A stretch of DNA of 64,000 nt from an uncultured Bacteroides sp. GTDB lineage: Bacteria > Bacteroidota > Bacteroidia > Bacteroidales > Bacteroidaceae. The notes beneath the pieces were generated by a model. That model saw only the letters and a program-made list of their open reading frames with translations, was not told the DNA's origin and did not search any database. The first letter of the stretch is position 1, and the number at the start of each line of letters is the position of its first letter. The position numbers were made by a program, and so were the translations under genes. The stretch covers positions 2,976,001 to 3,040,000 of the forward strand of contig NZ_OY782186.1 of NCBI RefSeq assembly GCF_963677685.1. The letters are read 5' to 3'. Shown here piece by piece: positions 30,455 to 40,300 of this stretch.

Positions 30455-31030
30455 TTAATTAAGTATTGCAGTAAGCTTATTGAAAATAAGCATAATTACT
30501 GCGGGAGAAAAAATTAATAAAATAGATGCTGCAAGCGTAAAGCTTAATCTTTTCGCATGGCTCACGGGAATAAGTACGGGAACCCCTTCCCACACTACAT
30601 AAACCAAATAGAATTGGGCCAACCAACCAATAATTGTAAAGTCAGGTAATACCCCTGTTACAATATTGATTAAAAAAGTAACGACCATTGAATAACCTAC
30701 AAATTGTTGAACCAACAGTAAATCTTTAGGTAATCCAAAAAACTTTATTCCTAGATAGTTAATAATATAAGCAGCTAAAAAGTACCCACCAAACAAAGCA
30801 ACAGCCACGGCACAACAACGTGTCATAGCTATTTGAAAGCTTAATGGGCCACCCCAGCCATTAGTTAACAATGAGCCCACAAAAACAGAAAGCCCACAAA
30901 AACCAATCATAGGATAAACAAAATCAGTAAAAACCGAGCGCTTATCCTCATGGAAAGAAATTTCCTCCCAAGCCTTAGCCGGAGAGGAAATCAATAGTAA
31001 TGCTATTTTAAAAAGTTTTCTATAATTCAA
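30455..31030 (-). CDS. Yip1-domain inner-membrane protein
   Basis: A 191-residue membrane protein. A short cytoplasmic N-terminus with SPAKAWEEISFHEDKR is typical of bacterial Yip1-domain (PF04893-like) proteins. About five hydrophobic segments follow. The role is unknown. It overlaps the upstream NigD-like gene by four bases and sits nine bases ahead of smpB, so it belongs to the same transcript. Confidence 0.75.
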   Translation of the reverse strand: MNYRKLFKIALLLISSPAKAWEEISFHEDKRSVFTDFVYPMIGFCGLSVFVGSLLTNGWGGPLSFQIAMTRCCAVAVALFGGYFLAAYIINYLGIKFFGLPKDLLLVQQFVGYSMVVTFLINIVTGVLPDFTIIGWLAQFYLVYVVWEGVPVLIPVSHAKRLSFTLAASILLIFSPAVIMLIFNKLTAILN

Positions 31031-31716
31031 TTAAAATCATATTTACAATGTATATTCTTTTCCAAGACCTGATTATCGGGTCCTTTAGCTGATAGTTTTA
31101 CCCAAACTGAATCATTTTTAGGTTGAAGACCTTCAACGTAAGGCAACTTAAAGCTATATTCCATAGTTGTCGACTGTGAATAATTAGTCCCCCCTCCTTT
31201 TGAGTAATTGAGTTTTACATACAGCGTGTCATTACCCACTTTTTGCTTGTACAAATCAAAATCAATTGAGTTACTAGTATAATAAAAACCAACGCGAACT
31301 GTCGCATAGCCATTAGCATACCAGAAATTAGGCATACTTGCTACATTATAATCATTTTGCAATGTATCAGGTCTTAAATTAAATTCCTTTACATTAACAA
31401 CATACCCTCCTACAATCGTCACCGAATAATTCGTCTTTCCAGTAACATATGTCTCTCCTTCTGCTAGCTTATAAAAAACAAAAGCACGTTCAGGATAAGA
31501 GACTTTATCCTTAAGCAACAAAAATGAAGGATTTGTGGGAGAGAGAGTAAGACCATCATCCGATTTCAGTATCAATCCAGCTCCTAAGTAGCCAGAACTT
31601 ACTGTAACAAATGTCCCACCATCATACGTATTGGTATCATCCGAATTAAAACAAGAAGTGAACGAAATGCCCATCAACAATATAACTGCAAAGGCTAAAA
31701 ATTTCATTTTTTTCAT
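31027..31716 (-). CDS. NigD-like lipoprotein
   Basis: Secreted 229-residue lipoprotein with signal MKKMKFLAFAVILLMGISFT and lipobox ending TSC. The body resembles NigD-like proteins of Bacteroides: an N-terminal barrel with DDGLTLSPTNPSFLLLKDKV and a C-terminal beta domain with PYVEGLQPKNDSVWVKL. Some family members sit in bacteriocin-like gene clusters, but most are of unknown function, and nothing here suggests a bacteriocin. First gene of the leftward run to metH. Confidence 0.75.
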   Translation of the reverse strand: MKKMKFLAFAVILLMGISFTSCFNSDDTNTYDGGTFVTVSSGYLGAGLILKSDDGLTLSPTNPSFLLLKDKVSYPERAFVFYKLAEGETYVTGKTNYSVTIVGGYVVNVKEFNLRPDTLQNDYNVASMPNFWYANGYATVRVGFYYTSNSIDFDLYKQKVGNDTLYVKLNYSKGGGTNYSQSTTMEYSFKLPYVEGLQPKNDSVWVKLSAKGPDNQVLEKNIHCKYDFN

Positions 31717-31749
31717 AACTCCAAATTATGTGTGTTTTTAGTAGGTGTG

Positions 31750-31757
31750 CAAATATA
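31750..31757 (-). promoter_or_regulatory. -7 box of the NigD-like to metH operon
   Basis: tataTTTG on the minus strand, 33 bases before the start codon; a full match to TAnnTTTG. A good -33 TTTG at normal spacing is not visible. Confidence 0.5.
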
Positions 31758-31762
31758 CAAAC

Positions 31763-31800
31763 AAAAAGAGAGAGGCACACCGTTAACCCCCTCTTTTTTT
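31763..31800 (-). terminator. Possible terminator of the DMP19-like gene
   Basis: An imperfect inverted repeat (aaagagagagg against ccccctctttttt) with T-rich sequence after it on the minus strand. It lies between the end of the DMP19-like gene and the next promoter. The stem is imperfect, so support is modest. Confidence 0.4.
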
Positions 31801-31847
31801 AAGCTATTTAATAGTTAAATACCATAAACACACAAATATTGCATATC

Positions 31848-32348
31848 CTATTTTGATATTTCAGCAAATAACGCCAAATGATCATCTACATATGCAGCAA
31901 TAAGTCCAGTCAAGGCTTCTTCCATATCAAAGAATTGTTCTTCTAAATCATCAAAAGCCTCATAATTTTCATACATAGCCATAAACTCATCTTCCGTACG
32001 TTCTTTTTCCAAATCAGCACGATTAGCATCGTATATTTTCTTAGCGCTATAAATCAATTTTGAAAAATCATCAGCCCCCCATAAACGCATTACTTTGGCA
32101 AATGGATTATCAAAGATATAACTGCCATAGCCATTCTGTATTAATTGGCAAAAGCCACCAACCATGATTTCATCCCTAAATATCTGATATGCTAACAATG
32201 AGTGTTGATCACCGGTCAATAAAGACATGGTTTCAGCAGTCAACTCACCACCAACAATTTCTTGATATTTATCAGTAAACACACGAATAAATTCATCCAT
32301 GCCTTCTTTTGCCGCTTTTAGCAAGGCATTATCAGATACTTCTATCAT
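31848..32348 (-). CDS. DMP19-family protein
   Basis: Acidic, helical protein of about 166 residues from MIEVSDNALLKAAKEGMDEF. The conserved segment LLTGDQHSLLAYQIFRDEIM, then VGGFCQLIQNGYGSYIFDNP, identifies the DMP19 (PF14300-like) family, found in Bacteroidota and proposed to bind nucleic-acid-binding proteins by DNA mimicry. The strong negative charge fits that idea, but the function in this organism is unknown. The frame is open 14 codons further up; the internal Met is preferred because the extension has no family resemblance. It is a single gene, divergent from the LytTR regulator. Confidence 0.75.
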   Translation of the reverse strand: MIEVSDNALLKAAKEGMDEFIRVFTDKYQEIVGGELTAETMSLLTGDQHSLLAYQIFRDEIMVGGFCQLIQNGYGSYIFDNPFAKVMRLWGADDFSKLIYSAKKIYDANRADLEKERTEDEFMAMYENYEAFDDLEEQFFDMEEALTGLIAAYVDDHLALFAEISK

Positions 32349-32537
32349 TCTCGACTCTGTTTTATAATTATATTTTGCGAAAATACACAATAATTTGTTT
32401 TAAAAGGCTTTTTTGATCTAAAACAAACATGCAAAAAGATGCTAAATAAAAAGGCTAAGATTGTATGGTCCTCAAAATATGGTTAAATTGCAAACTTTTA
32501 GATTTAAACAGGAATCATCATTTTTGTTTTTCTCTCT

Positions 32538-33296
32538 ATGGATGTACTAATTGTAGAAGATGAGCACCTATTGGCTATGGAATTAGCAGAGAGACTGCTT
32601 CATCTTGATAATGAAATAAAGATTGTAGGACAAACCGATAGTGTTAGTTCCACAATAGATTGGTTACAGCAAAATAGTTGTGACCTTATTTTCTTAGATA
32701 TCCATTTAAATGATGGCGTTTCGTTCTCTATTTTTGAGAAAATAGAAGTAGAATGCCCTGTAATCTTCACTACGGCTTATGACAAATATGCTATTAAAGC
32801 TTTTGAGGTTAATAGCATTGCCTATTTATTAAAACCGATTAGCGAAAGAGATTTAGAGAACTCTATCAATAAATACAAAAAAATAACGAATTTATTTAGT
32901 GCAGACGTTAAGATCCTACTTGACTATCTAAAAAAGACTTCCAATAGAGATAAGAAGTTCATTAACAGAATGATGCTTAGTTCCGGTAAAACACAAATGG
33001 TCGTCAACGTAAAAGACATTGCCTATTTCATGGCAGATGGGCGTTATCTCTTTGCAATACTCCAAACAGGAGAAAAATACTTTTGTGAAAGCACATTAAC
33101 TCGACTAGAAGAAGAACTTGACACCGATTCTTTTTTTCGAATTAACCGCCGTTTCATGGTAAACTTTAGCAGTGTAGCTTACTTCACTCCTTATTCTAAG
33201 AGTAGAGTAAAAGTGAAACTAAAGCCTCAACCTGATGAGGACATTATCATCAGTTCCGATAGAGTTAAAGAGTTTAAGCAATGGCTACTAAAATAA
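32538..33296 (+). CDS. LytTR-family response regulator
   Basis: Two-domain regulator of 252 residues. The receiver has D8, the phosphorylated D54 (IFLDIHLNDG), T79 and K99 (YLLKPI). The LytTR DNA-binding domain covers about 145-250 (KDIAYFMADGRYLFAIL, SFFRINRRFMVNFSSVAYF). LytTR proteins usually bind two direct repeats one or two helical turns apart. Its last 16 bases overlap the kinase gene, so the pair is translationally coupled. The likely target is the metalloprotease-SusCD operon that follows, where a 21-bp-phased repeat lies just upstream of the promoter. Confidence 0.93.
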   Translation: MDVLIVEDEHLLAMELAERLLHLDNEIKIVGQTDSVSSTIDWLQQNSCDLIFLDIHLNDGVSFSIFEKIEVECPVIFTTAYDKYAIKAFEVNSIAYLLKPISERDLENSINKYKKITNLFSADVKILLDYLKKTSNRDKKFINRMMLSSGKTQMVVNVKDIAYFMADGRYLFAILQTGEKYFCESTLTRLEEELDTDSFFRINRRFMVNFSSVAYFTPYSKSRVKVKLKPQPDEDIIISSDRVKEFKQWLLK

Positions 33297-34750
33297 AAAA
33301 TAAGATATTCTCGAGTATCTATTTCAAAGTCAGCGCTTTAATGATAGTGTTCTTTTTTATAGCTAGTTGGTATATAAATTCCCGGATGGAAACAAAAATG
33401 ACTCAACGAACCAATGAGTTAACAGAAAACATAGCATTCAACAGCATCCATGTCGCAACCAGTATATTAGACAGTTATGAAGAGAAGCTCTCTTTATTAA
33501 AGATTATGCTGACTCAAAGTAAGAGTAGAGAAAGAGCCTATGAGCCCATTGCACATATAAAGAAAGAGGATACAAGTATTAACGACATCTACTTGGAAGA
33601 GATAAATTCCTTGCCTCGTGATAGCATCCATATATGGCGTAGCATAGTATCAAAAGAAGGGAAAAGCTTCATGAAATTCTCTACACCAATAAACCCAAAG
33701 ATTAAATTAAGCCTATTGGTGGACCTAATTGATTTTCATCAGAAAATATCAGAGACAGACACCAAGGAGTTCAAGTCCTATTTAACAATCGCCTGGCAAG
33801 GTTTTTTCCTGTATCATCCTGATGAGAAAAAAATTGGAGCTCAGGTTGGTAAACAAGATTTATTCTATGAAAAAAGGATGCAAACATCAACAAAGCATTT
33901 AATAGAAAAAGTAAAATCTGATTATTTGGAAACAGATGTTTATAGGTATTACAAGCTAATAGACATAGATGGTGAAAGTTGGATGTTTACAGCCAGTATA
34001 CCCAATCTGCAACTTATAGAATCCGGAAAAAAAATAGCTAATAGCTTTTTAGTTATTTCTCTATTAGCTATCATCTCCTTTTTAGCTGTTTTTAGCTTAG
34101 GTATATTGAAATGGAGAAAAGAGCTTATCCGCCGCAAAGAAATAGAACAAGAAAATCTAAATCTTGAATTAAGAAATGAGCAACATAAACAAACGATGAT
34201 TGCCACAGAATTAGAGAATTTAAAAAGTGGACTAAACCCCCATTTCCTATTTAATTCACTCAGCAGCTTAGGAGCTCTAATAAGCAAAGAACCAAACATA
34301 GCTAAAGACTTTACCATTACTTTATCTAACTTGTACCGTTATATGCTCAGGCAAGAGAGCCAAAACGTGGTATCTTTACAAGAAGAGCTAGAATTCACTA
34401 AGAACTACATTAGTCTACAAAAGATACGTTTCGCTAATAAAATAATAGTGGAGATTTCTTTGTCCGAAAAATTGATGTCGCATAAAATCCCACCGATTTC
34501 CCTACAACTATTAGTCGAGAATTGCATAAAACACACTAAAATATCTGCCAATACACCTTTAACCATTCGCATTTACGAAGATCAAAATTTTATAGTCGTA
34601 GCAAACAACTATAACCCTCGAGAGCTAGAGACAGAGTATTCAGGCAAAGGAATTGAAAATTTGATTAAAAGATATTCTTTTTTAACAAATACAAATTGTA
34701 ACTTTGGAATAGTCAATGAATATTATATTGCAAGAATTCCAATGCTTTAG
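33281..34750 (+). CDS. LytS/YehU-type sensor histidine kinase
   Basis: Membrane sensor of 489 residues. There are two membrane segments, about 14-31 and 253-275, enclosing a roughly 220-residue extracytoplasmic sensor region. A short coiled linker follows. The His_kinase (PF06580-like) domain has phospho-acceptor H321 in LNPHFLFNSLSSLGAL. The ATPase part contains PPISLQLLVENCIKH, while the glycine loop is reduced to YSGKGIENLIKRY. The sensor region matches no domain I recognise, so the signal is unknown. Partner of the LytTR regulator encoded just upstream. Confidence 0.92.
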   Translation: MATKIKNKIFSSIYFKVSALMIVFFFIASWYINSRMETKMTQRTNELTENIAFNSIHVATSILDSYEEKLSLLKIMLTQSKSRERAYEPIAHIKKEDTSINDIYLEEINSLPRDSIHIWRSIVSKEGKSFMKFSTPINPKIKLSLLVDLIDFHQKISETDTKEFKSYLTIAWQGFFLYHPDEKKIGAQVGKQDLFYEKRMQTSTKHLIEKVKSDYLETDVYRYYKLIDIDGESWMFTASIPNLQLIESGKKIANSFLVISLLAIISFLAVFSLGILKWRKELIRRKEIEQENLNLELRNEQHKQTMIATELENLKSGLNPHFLFNSLSSLGALISKEPNIAKDFTITLSNLYRYMLRQESQNVVSLQEELEFTKNYISLQKIRFANKIIVEISLSEKLMSHKIPPISLQLLVENCIKHTKISANTPLTIRIYEDQNFIVVANNYNPRELETEYSGKGIENLIKRYSFLTNTNCNFGIVNEYYIARIPML

Positions 34751-34775
34751 ATTTCATAAACACAAAAAAGTACCC

Positions 34776-34806
34776 ATTCACTACACATTTTGCCCAATTC
34801 ATTACA
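34776..34806 (+). promoter_or_regulatory. Direct repeat, candidate LytTR binding site
   Basis: attcactaca (34776-34785) and attcattaca (34797-34806) match at 9 of 10 positions and start exactly 21 bases apart, two helical turns. Both copies are preceded by ccc or ccca. The pair ends seven bases before the -33 box of the metalloprotease gene, a normal place for an activator, and 26 bases after the kinase stop. Confidence 0.6.
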
Positions 34807-34813
34807 TTTCTTT

Positions 34814-34843
34814 TTTGAATAAAAGACTTTCCTAGTATTTTTG
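34814..34843 (+). promoter_or_regulatory. Promoter of the metalloprotease-SusCD operon
   Basis: TTTG (34814-34817), an 18-base spacer, then tattTTTG (34836-34843). The -7 box is perfect; the spacer is one base shorter than usual, which would suit an activator-dependent promoter. The predicted leader is only about a dozen bases. Confidence 0.65.
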
Positions 34844-34860
34844 GCGCAAAGTTATAATTT

Positions 34861-37362
34861 ATGAAATCTTTATTAATTATTGTTTTATTATCTTTCTCTA
34901 TAGGATCTGTAGCAAATAAAGGACCTATAATTCACAGAAAAAAAAAGAAAGATAAATTCACTGAAAAAGTTGAAAAACTGAATAAATTTAAGCAATTAAC
35001 AGATAGTGCGAGTTGTGATCCAGGGCTATTTTCAGTCTACAAAAAGAAAGGAGATTATTATTTTCTACTTCCTGACAGCCTAACCGCCCGTGATTTTTTA
35101 ATTGTAAATAAGATATCTCAAGTGCCAGCAAATTTCAATGATGCCGGTATTAATAAAGGTATGACTTTTGAAAATTTCGTCATACAGTTTGAGATCAATA
35201 AAGAACAAAAGAAAGTGTATGCCCTTCAATACAAGCCTTTTGTAGCCGTTTCGAAAGGCTCTAAAATAAGTGAAAGTGTAGCTAATAACTTTGCAAAATC
35301 AATATTAGAGTCTTTCAGTATAGAAGCTTATAATAATGATAGCACTGCTGTTATAATTAAAGTAAATAAAGTATATGATGGCACAAAAACGAGTTTCAAT
35401 AATGTTTTTGGATTAACGTCTTTAGGAACATCTCCTATTAGTGATTATTCATACATTTCTTCAATGAAGAGTTTTCCACAAAACATCGTCGTAAAATCAA
35501 TGCAAACGACTAAAATCCCCGGGGCCAATACAGAAGCAAACCTCACACTAGAAATCACTTCAAATTTAGTGTTGCTACCAAAGACACCAATGATACCTCG
35601 TTTTGAAGATTCTAGAGTAGGATATTTCACTACCCCACGTTGGTATTTTAACGACGAGCAACATCAGTTAGAGAAAAGAGAATTGGTTACGCGATGGAGA
35701 TTAGAACCGAAAGATAAAAAAGCTTATCTCAAAGGAGAATTAACCGAGCCGATTAAACCGATTGTTTTCTATATTGATCCGGCAACTCCTCCACAATGGA
35801 GAAAATATATCATCCAAGGAGTAAACGATTGGCAAAAAGCTTTTGAAAAAGCCGGATTTAAGAATGCGATTATAGCTAAAGAAGTATCGGCTAAAGATTC
35901 TGATTTCGATATTGATGATGTACGCTATTCAGTAGTAACTTATGTAGCTTCGGATAGAGCAAACGCAATGGGGCCTTCGGTATATGATCCTCGTTCCGGA
36001 GAGATTCTAGAATCAGATGTTATTTGGTGGCACAATGTAATGACTTCGGTTCATTCATGGATGCGTGTACAAACCGGAATCATTGATGAGAAGTCAAGAG
36101 CCAATAAGTTTAGCGATGAACACATGGGCGAAGCTATTCGTTTTGTATCCTCGCACGAAATAGGTCATACACTAGGGTTGAAACATAACATGGGGGCATC
36201 TTACGCCTATCCTGTGGATTCTCTACGAAGCGAGACTTTCTGTAGAAAAATGGCCACTGCACCCTCGATCATGGACTATGCCCGTTTTAATTACATCGCT
36301 CAACCAGAAGACAGCGTGAAATCCATCACTCCTAAAATAGGTGAATATGACAAATTTGCTATCAATTGGGCTTATCGATATTATCCTGAAGAAAATGCGC
36401 ATAAAGAATTATCTTATTTAAAAGAGTTAGTGGCTAAAGCATATAAGAATCCTGATTGTCATTATTTACCACAACAAGACATGCGTACGGCAATCGACCC
36501 AAGAGCTCAAAGCGAAGATTTGGGAGACGACGCAGTAAAAGCGAGTGAATATGGAATAAAGAACTTGAAGAGAATCATGCCTAATATCTTGAAATGGACT
36601 ACTTCAACTGGTGATGATTATTTAGAAGCAGGAAAGTTAGCTAATAATATCATTGGACAGTGGTATCTCTATGCTTATCATGTTTTAACCAATGTAGGAG
36701 GGATCTATCTAAACAATACCATATACGGTGACCAGACTAAAAGCTATATTTTTGTTCCTCGTAAAATTCAGAAAAGAGCAGTTCAATACTTAGTAGATCA
36801 AGTTATTACTTATCCTAAATGGCTTTTCGGAGATAAATTATTTAACTATGTCTATCCCATAAAAAATTCACCAAATGGATATCGGGAACAAAACCCTTTT
36901 GTTAACTATAATAATATCATATCTTACGTCTTATGGGACTTATTAACTAATGAACGCATAGATAGAATGATTGCCAATGAAGCACAAAATGGGCAACAAG
37001 CTTATACAGCAGCCGAGTTTATGGACGATTTATACAAAGCCATTTTTGCTAAAACAATACAGAATAAACCATTAAGCATTATGGAGATGTCTGTGCAAAA
37101 AGAATTCATAGATGCTCTTATTATCGCTGCAGATAAGAATGAAGCAAGTAAAGAAAAGAAAAAGCTAGATAATCATCTTAAGAATTTCAATTCGAAAGTT
37201 CTTTTTTCAGGGCCAAAAAGAATGTCCGAAGCCATTTCAATTAAAAGAGGAGGCTTACTCCGTATAGAAAAGCTTTTAAAAACTAAAATAAACCAAGCAA
37301 CACTATCAAATCGTTATCATTATGAAGATATGTTACTTCGTATAAACCAATCATTGAGATAA
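34861..37362 (+). CDS. Secreted zinc-dependent metalloprotease (DUF5117/DUF4953 type)
   Basis: Exported protease of 833 residues with signal MKSLLIIVLLSFSIGSVANK. The N-terminal half resembles DUF5118/DUF5117 (DYFLLPDSLTARDFLIVNKI-like, RFEDSRVGYFTTPRWYF). The catalytic part has the metzincin zinc motif HEIGHTLGLKH, with H432, E433, H436 and H442, followed by a Met-turn region SIMDYARFNY. All catalytic residues are present. The stop is 37 bases before a SusC gene, so protease, channel and binding lipoprotein form one operon. It is probably involved in cutting proteins into peptides for import; the actual substrate is unknown. Confidence 0.9.
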   Translation: MKSLLIIVLLSFSIGSVANKGPIIHRKKKKDKFTEKVEKLNKFKQLTDSASCDPGLFSVYKKKGDYYFLLPDSLTARDFLIVNKISQVPANFNDAGINKGMTFENFVIQFEINKEQKKVYALQYKPFVAVSKGSKISESVANNFAKSILESFSIEAYNNDSTAVIIKVNKVYDGTKTSFNNVFGLTSLGTSPISDYSYISSMKSFPQNIVVKSMQTTKIPGANTEANLTLEITSNLVLLPKTPMIPRFEDSRVGYFTTPRWYFNDEQHQLEKRELVTRWRLEPKDKKAYLKGELTEPIKPIVFYIDPATPPQWRKYIIQGVNDWQKAFEKAGFKNAIIAKEVSAKDSDFDIDDVRYSVVTYVASDRANAMGPSVYDPRSGEILESDVIWWHNVMTSVHSWMRVQTGIIDEKSRANKFSDEHMGEAIRFVSSHEIGHTLGLKHNMGASYAYPVDSLRSETFCRKMATAPSIMDYARFNYIAQPEDSVKSITPKIGEYDKFAINWAYRYYPEENAHKELSYLKELVAKAYKNPDCHYLPQQDMRTAIDPRAQSEDLGDDAVKASEYGIKNLKRIMPNILKWTTSTGDDYLEAGKLANNIIGQWYLYAYHVLTNVGGIYLNNTIYGDQTKSYIFVPRKIQKRAVQYLVDQVITYPKWLFGDKLFNYVYPIKNSPNGYREQNPFVNYNNIISYVLWDLLTNERIDRMIANEAQNGQQAYTAAEFMDDLYKAIFAKTIQNKPLSIMEMSVQKEFIDALIIAADKNEASKEKKKLDNHLKNFNSKVLFSGPKRMSEAISIKRGGLLRIEKLLKTKINQATLSNRYHYEDMLLRINQSLR

Positions 37363-37399
37363 AAACAAATAGGTATATAGTTATAAATAACCAGTTAAA

Positions 37400-40300
37400 A
37401 TGAAAAAAATGAGATTGATTGTATTATTATTTCTTTTTACTTTCCCTTTTGCTCTATCAGCGCAAGAAACAGTGCTGATCAAAGGAAAAGTAATAACAGA
37501 GGATGGCAGTTCACTACCAGGTGCTTCCGTTTATATAGATAAAAGTACCATTGGTGAAAAATCATCTATCGAGGGAGTAGTTGAGAATTATACTCTAGGG
37601 ACAACAACCGACCTCAATGGCTTGTTTTCCCTCTCAGTGGCTAAAGGAGTTACTCAATTAACTTGTAGCTTCATTGGATATGAAACACAGATCATTAGTA
37701 TTCGGAATAAATCTTTTGTAACCATCAGAATGAAAGAGTCCGAAAGTACTCTCGGTGAAGTGGTCGTAACCGGATATCAAAAAATAGAAAAGCGTAAACT
37801 AACTTCGGCTGTTTCTACTATTAAGGCTGCGAGTGTTTTACAAGCTGGAGTTTCCAGTGTAGACATGATGTTAGCCGGGAAAGTAGCAGGTGTACAGACA
37901 TCTGCAATAAGCGGTGCTCCGGGAGCTCCCGCTAAGATAAGAATACGTGGAACAGCTTCTTTAAGCGGGCCACAAGATCCTCTTTGGGTATTAGATGGTA
38001 TGCCACTCGAAGGCACAGAACTACCTGATATGAGTGAGACCAATGTAGATCAACTTTTCACTTCATCTATAGCAGGAATTAATCCTGAGGACATTGAAGA
38101 TATCACTATTCTAAAAGATGCAGCAGCTACCGCTATTTATGGAGCAAGAGCTGCTAATGGAGTCATCCTTATTACTACTAAAAAAGGAAAAGAAGGAAAA
38201 CCCATGATTCATTTTAGTTCAAAAGTATCTTTTATCTCCCGCCCGGATATGAGCAAGTTACATCTCATGAATTCTTCAGAAAAAATAGATATGGAATTGC
38301 GATTAGCTCAATATAGCGATTTAGATTCTTATAATTCTATTACCAAAAAAGGGGCTATCGGAAGACTATTCGAAAGTAATAATTTATGGGATCAATACCG
38401 CACAGTAGGGTTAGAAGGTCTACCACAAAACAGACAAAATGAAATTGCTCGCTTAAGAACAGTGAATACGAATTGGGAAGATGAGCTTTACCAAACAGCA
38501 GTCAATCAAAATCATAGTTTGAGCATTAATGGAGGTACCGACCGAGCTTCATACTATTTTTCAGCAGGATATTATGATGAATTAGGAACAACTATCGGAA
38601 CTTCACTAAAAAGACTGAATTTTACAATCAAAGGAGATTATAAGCTTTGGAATAACTTAAAGGTTGGCGTTTCTTTATATACTAATGAGAGAAAACAAAA
38701 CTCGTATTTAACTAATTCTGGATCAGCCACTAACCCATCTAGATATTCTCGGAAAGTGAATCCTTATCTGTCTATTTACGACGAAAATGGCGATTATGTA
38801 TACGATCCTGAGATCACTGCATATAACGGAACCATTCCTGATTATAATATCATTGAAGAAAGAAACAACAGCTCTAATGTATTAAAAGCTCGTACATTAA
38901 ATGCAGTTTTTGATATTGACTGGAGCATCTTGCCTAAATTAAACTTAAGAACACAAGTAGGATTGCAACGAGATAACAACAACGCTCAGCAATATGCAGG
39001 AGAAAACAGTTATTACTCTAGACTTCAAAGGATAAAAAGTAAAGTAGGTGATTCGTATTTCATTCCTGAAGGTGGAGTCATTAATAACACAGACAGAACT
39101 TTTAGTCAATGGAATTTCAAAACAGTGCTAGAATATCATCTCGCACTCACAGCAAAGCACGAATTTGATTTCATGATAGGAAATGAGTTGAGACGCAACA
39201 AAGAAGAAAGTATATTTTCTGCTGGGTATGGCTTCAATAAAGAGACACTTACCACTGAACCCGTTATTTATCCAGACCCTTCATATGCTAGCACTTTCCC
39301 CTTGTTCAAAAAATCATTTGTAGAAAATGCATATGCCTCTTTCTTTGGAACATTAGGATATACATTTGATAACAAATATACTTTCTTCGGAAGTGTTCGT
39401 ATGGATGGATCTGATTTATTCGGAGTCGATCCGAAATATAAATATCTTCCACTATGGGCCGCTTCCGGCGCATGGAGAATAAAAGAAGAATCTTTTCTAA
39501 AAAGCGTGAAGTGGTTAAACGACCTAAAACTACGCCTTTCTTATGGATTACAAGGTAATATAGACAAAGGAACCTCCAAATATATCATTGGAGAGAAGAA
39601 AACAGTAACCTTGCTTCCTGGACAAACAGAAGCAGCCATCTCTCCCATCAATTTACCTAACGATCGGCTACGTTGGGAAAAAACAGCAACATGGAATGCC
39701 GGATTTGATCTAGCAGTACTTAATAACAGAATAAGCCTTAGTACAGATCTATATTATCGTAAATCAACTGATCTCATTGGTACTAGAAGCATTCCTTTAG
39801 AAAATGGACTAGGGATTGCAAGTATCAATTGGGCAGCATTGACGAATAAAGGAATGGAACTAAACATAAATACTCGTAACATTATTACTCGTAATTTCAA
39901 ATGGAATACTATTATTAATATAGCAAAAAACATTAGTAATGTTGATGATATTGAGATCCCTAACAATCAGGTAACTCCTTCTTTAGAAGGACATCCGGTC
40001 AATGCTCTATTTGCATTTAAGACTGCAGGACTTGATGAACAAGGTTATCCTTTATTTCAAAAAGGAGATCAAAAAGTTTCAGCAAGCGAATTTTTCGGAT
40101 TAGTAGACCCGGAAGGTTGGGGCTTATATCAAAGCACCCTCTCTAATAAAGAAATACGTAATTTATATAGTTACATTGGAGATAAAGATCCCAAAATATC
40201 AGGAGGAATAATCAATAACTTTGAGTTCGGTCATTTCTCACTAAATATTTCCTGTTCATTCAATCTAGGACAATGGATAAAGACTGAACCTTTTTATGAT

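Noticed and set aside
31027..31716. Bacteriocin cluster signalled by the NigD-like protein
   Set aside because: Neighbours are Yip1, smpB and metH. No small precursor peptide, maturation enzyme or export ABC transporter is present.
34751..34775. Small gene between the kinase and the metalloprotease
   Set aside because: The 110-base gap is filled by the repeat pair and promoter; no start-to-stop frame of useful size is present.
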